A stretch of DNA of 64,000 nucleotides from Branchipolynoe longqiensis. Its lineage: Eukaryota > Annelida > Polychaeta > Phyllodocida > Polynoidae. Positions 53,801 to 59,800 of the stretch are shown piece after piece. The stretch's first letter is position 1; each line of letters starts with the position of its first letter. A model generated the notes under the pieces. It was not told the DNA's origin. It ran no database searches and saw nothing but the letters and a program-made list of their open reading frames with translations. The stretch covers positions 59,168,042-59,232,041 of the forward strand of contig CM059193.1 of NCBI GenBank assembly GCA_030323885.1. Reading direction: 5' to 3'. The translations under genes and the position numbers were made by a program.

Positions 53801-56800
53801 TTGGGCCACTGCATCTGGTACCATGTAAGGTGACTGTATGGCTTCCCCAAGCAGTGATCTTCCAGCCAAGCAGCTCAACCAATGTTATAATAAATTAAAG
53901 TTCATGCTGATGCAAAATACATTGTCAGATCAAATCTGTGATTGAAATATTTACCTAGAATCAGATATGTAAGCAATTCATGTGTATATACATACGGGCA
54001 CAGGACAAGTAATCTCAAAGTTATATACGACAAGTGATCTCAAAGTTATATACGACAAGTGACAGCAAGTGATCCATACAACTTCTGAGGAATGAGTACC
54101 AAGAACTGCCGGTGGCGGCGCCACCGCAGGCAAATGGGTGCCGCAGTGAATAGGTCTGGGTCTGTCAGTGGACAATAATGGATCACAACAATAATAGGAA
54201 ATAATAGGAAATACCTCATACCGATGATTTTATACACGTATATACATATACTAACTATATATCGCCAGAGGACAAGTGATGTCAAAGTTATACAATAGCG
54301 ACCCCATGAATAGCCTTTGCCCATTTTGTTCCCATTTTAGGAGACATCCGTCGCTGTAATTTGATTACTTATACAAAATACATCCCTAGAACAAATCAGC
54401 AATTGGTTGGGTTTAAAAAAAACATAATATCAGATATGCTCCGTGTATGTTATTACTTATACAAAATACATCCCTAGAACAAATCAGCAATTGGTTGGGT
54501 TTAAAAAAAACATAGAATCAGATATGCTCCGTGTATGTATACATACAGTAAAACCTCTCTAACGGACAACCTCCACAGATTGACCACTACCCTTTTATCG
54601 ATCGCTTTAATTGGGTCCCAAATCACTGACCATACGATACCATTGTAATGATAACCAACAAATTCCCATAACCTACCACCTCCCTAAATGAACCATTTAA
54701 AACAAATTTCCCTAAACCGAACACCCCCTTAAATGAACCATTAACAAAAAATCCCTATACCGACCACGTCCCTAAATGAACCATGAAAATTTGTTTTCCC
54801 TAAACCGACCACCTCCCTAAATGAACCATTTAAAGTCGGTCCTATGGTCGGTCGATTTAGAGAGGTTTCACTGTACAGTAAAACCTCTCTATACCGACCC
54901 CTCCACATATCGACCACCCCCTATATCGATTGTTTTCTTTGGGTCTCAACAATACCATTGTAAGGATATTCTAACTCTCTAAACCGACCACCCCCCCCCC
55001 CCCCTTTAATGAACCATTTAAAGTCGGTCCCATGCTCGGTCGATTTAGAGAGGTTTCACTGTATATGTGTGGCTTACCTGCGTGATTTGGCCTATGACGT
55101 AGTACAGGAAACCCTTTCGCTTACTACGGTAGTGGAGTGTCAGACCTTTGCGGGTCTCACATTCACAGAAGAAACTTGGTGGCTTCAGTTTCGGATAGGA
55201 GAACCTGGAGACAGAAGACAGAACAGTCAGGCTGTCTGTCCTGCTTTACCAGTGTTCAAGGTTCATACCCATTTTGACGTATAAAATTCCAGCACTTTCA
55301 AGAACCCTTTCAGTTCAACATTCCAGGATGTTTTTAAAGCTGTGTTCACACGGGCAAAATGTAAAGCGATTTAGACAAGCCGAATCATATGAATCGATTT
55401 AGTTTGAAAGTGTTTCACGTTCACATGGGTAGTGCTTTGAATCGGTTTAAGGCGGAAGTGGATATCTGCGCATGAGCAAGTCCAGACTAACCAGCGCCAG
55501 TTTGGGTTCGTCGACGTCGGCACTAGAGAGTGTGGGTTCGACCTAGATATGTATGGACTGAATCGTATTGGTTTGGAACGGTCAAAACTTCTGCTGGGCA
55601 GTGAAACCCTAAAAATAAATGATGAAAAGAATATCTGTGCACAGTTAGCGGTTTCATAGACCAAATTATATTATATAGTGTGACGTCCTTAATCCGCCTC
55701 AAGTAAGTCGGTTGTGTTCACACAGGCAAAATAAATCGATTCACAGAAATCGACTCACGTACACTACCTCGACAGGTGGTTTACAGTATCCAGATCACAG
55801 GAATCGAATCAGCCTTAAACCGCCTCAGCCGCGCGTTCACACGCGAAATGTAACCCGAACTATACAAGTCGCTTTCTATGAATCGATTTACATTGCCCGT
55901 GTGAACACGGCTTTAGACCCTTATTAAATTAAAGTACCCCGAAACACAGCCATATTAATAGTCGATTCACTTATTTTTTCTTGAAGATTTATACTGCCTA
56001 TCATGGATAAGCCTCAATAGGCTTGTTTTCACCATTAGACAGTTTGTCGATAGAAAGCCCGAGCCTACACTTTTACCGACCCAAGGGATTTTTAACCTCC
56101 CACACCACATAGACATGGTATGAGAGCAACTGGCCTTTGATGACGCTGTAAGTTATACACAGCAGTGGAAATCCAAATTGGCAGAGGTGGGGGGCACGGG
56201 GAATAGAACCACCGACCTTCAGATTAGGAGTCTGACCTAGAAAAAAGTCAGACACTCTAACCACTCCACCACAGAGAACACAATTCCCTGTGCGAGATGT
56301 GAAGTGTAAATAATCGTGACAAAAATTAACAACAAACATGTGTAGGGGCCTATAATTTTAATATAAAATATAGGCAGGAAAACAAACCCACAAAAATCAC
56401 TTTGAATATTGAACGTGAATAAAGGACAGAAAATGCACGAAAACACTGTTAGCTTTAATACTACAAGTATCTTGCACAAGGGGCTAGGTTGCTTGGAAGT
56501 GGTAATTTATTGATTGGTTGGTCGTTGGAGTTCTACGTCCTGGCAACATCTAAGGTCATATCAGGATGGGTACCGATTTGCGACAGTATGCACTCATGAC
56601 AACTTTATAGTGCTTCCCCACTAAGAGACTACCATAATCCTGAGTCTGAAATAAAGAATTGAATTGAATAGACCAGGCTGCCATATCCCACTCAGTCAGA
56701 TTATCCTGACACTGAGCCAACCAATCCTTGCCCTATCCTAATAATGCTGAGCGCCTGACTAGGAAGTGACAAGTATCAATTTTTAACTCATTGGTTTGAC

Positions 56801-59800
56801 TCGACCAGGATTCGAACCCATGGGTTCGAATCCCAAGATCTATCAACACGGGAGGCGGACGCTCAACTCATTCGGCCATCCTGTCTGGTCGGTCATTTAT
56901 TTAATTTAGAATGGTTCTTAATACGACTTTGCTGCGAAATTCTAATACAAAATATTTAAGACAAGAACCTACTAAACTTGGTGGTCAGCATCCGTGTGGT
57001 TATGAGTTCAGCGGGACTTTAAAAGTTGCATAATCGGATGAAACATAAAATTTCCGAAACCAAAATACAGTATAACCCCATTAAACCAAACTTGAAGGGA
57101 CCCTAGAAATTTGTTTGGATTAACCGACCATTGGTTTAACCAAGCTTTGGCTTTGACTTTGACTTGGCTTTGGAAAAGGAACATGGGTGAATTATGAATG
57201 TAATATAAAATGTATGTGGACACTTTGATTATTGTTTTTTATGTATATACAGTGTAACTCCGTTAAACCAAGCCCGGTTAAACCAAACGATCGGTTAATC
57301 CAAACGTGTTTTGCCATCCCGGCAAAATACTACCATTTATCATATAAAAAAGTTGGTGGGGTCTCAGATGACCTCATAACCATATGAAAGTTTGGTTTAA
57401 CCATACTGGAAGTGGCCTGGGGCTCGACAATATTGTTTGAATTAACCGATAATTTGGATTACCCAACTTTGGTTTAACCAACTTTGGTTTAACCAACCTT
57501 TTTATATGATAAATGGTAGTATTTTGGCGGGCCGCCGAAAAAAAACTTTGGATTAACCGATCGTTTGGTTTAACCGAGCTTGGTTTAACGGGGTTGTACT
57601 GTACTCACCTAGATTTGATTCTACATATCAAACTTAGATACTAATACACTTATTAAGCATTTGTTGCCATATAGGATATGTTGGGAGGCTAACATAGGTA
57701 ATTTGCTCAACGAGGCAACTAGGTCGCCCACGTTTCTTGCTGTCTCGCGACACCACAAGTAGTCACTTCTCGCCCGACTGCCGCACCAGCAGCTTCGCTC
57801 TCCCACCCACCCTCCCAGGGTTGAGCGCTGGGTTTCTTATAAGTCATTATCTTGTTAACTATTTCTATTACTGTTACCTATCATATCCAAGCTTATTATT
57901 GCACTACTCATGACTTAGCATTTGTATACTGTTACTGCTGACCTATTTCTGGTCCTCTGATCCTGCTTATTGTTGTCTTATATATACTAGTTAAGATAGG
58001 CCATGTCGCCGTATAAGCTCAGTGATTCGCGATTGCACAACTTCATTGAAGTTACGGACTAATTTTTATTAATAAACCGTGTTATTAAATATAAACAATT
58101 ATATTCGTGTGTTGGCTTGTTTGTCTCGTTGAGTGAATTGAAATGCATAATGGATCAATTTAATAGCACCTGTTACTGCATAAGCCTCTGGTGTCAACAA
58201 TCAATTTAATATATTTATATCAGAAAAATGGGACAAAACTCAAAACCATCGGACTTTGTAATTTTAAAGAACAGAGCTTATTGAGGATTTGCGTGTGACG
58301 TAGGCATCACACTACTCCTGCGTCATGGTTGGATAGAAGCAGTTCCTTCTACTATCAAGTGTATGTAAATAAAACAAAAACCACAAATCTATTCACGGCT
58401 ATGATCTAATTCTGTTATTTAGAACCATGAATATTCACTCGGGGTTTGAAATAATGTTATTTATGAGAATAGCTTACACAAAAAGTGAAATCCGGTCAAA
58501 TTAAACCCAAAATCGAAGCAATATTAACGTCGCCGCCGCATCGGCAGTGTTATAATTGTACTTTCTAGCCAACCGTGATGGCTGACGAGGCACTGGTCAT
58601 GTGATGCTAATCATTTGACGCAAATCCTCAATAGTGAACAATAGGCTACATCACGGTTCCGACTGCGCATGCGCTGAAAACGGCCTTGGGAGCAAAGCAA
58701 AGGCATACGGCCATTGAGTCTGCCAAAGCACGCAGTGAAAAACGTTAGTTTTATTAAAAAATAGCAGAAATCCAAAACCCTAACCTTATCAATTTAATAT
58801 AATCTTTTTGTTAAACATGTTTTCTATATGTGTTCCAAGCGGTTTGTCTCTAGGTGGTGTAGTTTGATCAATATTTTACTTTTTATGTATGGAGATTGCT
58901 CACTGCCATTGACAATGCATTGAGTACTCTAGCTATGGCTCTAACACTAGTCTGAGTGCCTAGATCTTTCTAAATCTAAATGCACATGGCATAAGATGTG
59001 CTGATTATATTGATGTAAATGCAATGCTGGATAAAAGATTAATATCTTAATTTATTATATATATTTTTTTAGTTGGTATTCTATGTTTCAAACAAGAGCT
59101 GAGATGAGCTGAAACTAACACATTTCATAGCTGCACCCAGTGTATTAGCATGTGCCATGTGCTTCTGGGGGGGTAGTTTTGCTCTGGTGCATCCCACAAT
59201 GCACCGCGCCGCTGGAACCGTGATGTAGTCTATAGGACTGGGGTGCATGTAAACGACAACGGGTCCAGTGCGGCGGAAGTAAATAGACTCATGAATATTA
59301 AGTTTGACCTATATATATGATGAATCGACCTTGAACTTGGTCTCCGCATCGCTTCTGTGCTTTTAAAATTAATAGAAATCCAGAGCCCTAACCTTATCAA
59401 TTTAATATAATCTTTTTGGTAAACATGTTTTCTATATTTGTACCAAGCGATTTGTTTCTAGGTGGTGTGGTTTTAGAGATATTTCACTTTTTCTGTATGA
59501 AGATTGCTCACGACCATTGTCAATGCCTTGAGTTTGTCGGTATGCACAGTGGCAGTGCAAAACCTAGTTTTATTCAAAATTAATAGAAATCCAGAACCCT
59601 AACCTTATAAATTTAATATAATCTTTTTGGTAAACATGTTTTATACATGTGTACCAAGCGATTATTTTAATCATTATTTTTGTATCGCTGAGAGGGCGGG
59701 GGGTATTTTTGGGGATACCTCACTTGACTTGTTGTAACAAAACACAACAGGTGGAGTGTGTTCTAGGATGCCCTCGTGGTTTGTTATTAGAACACATATA

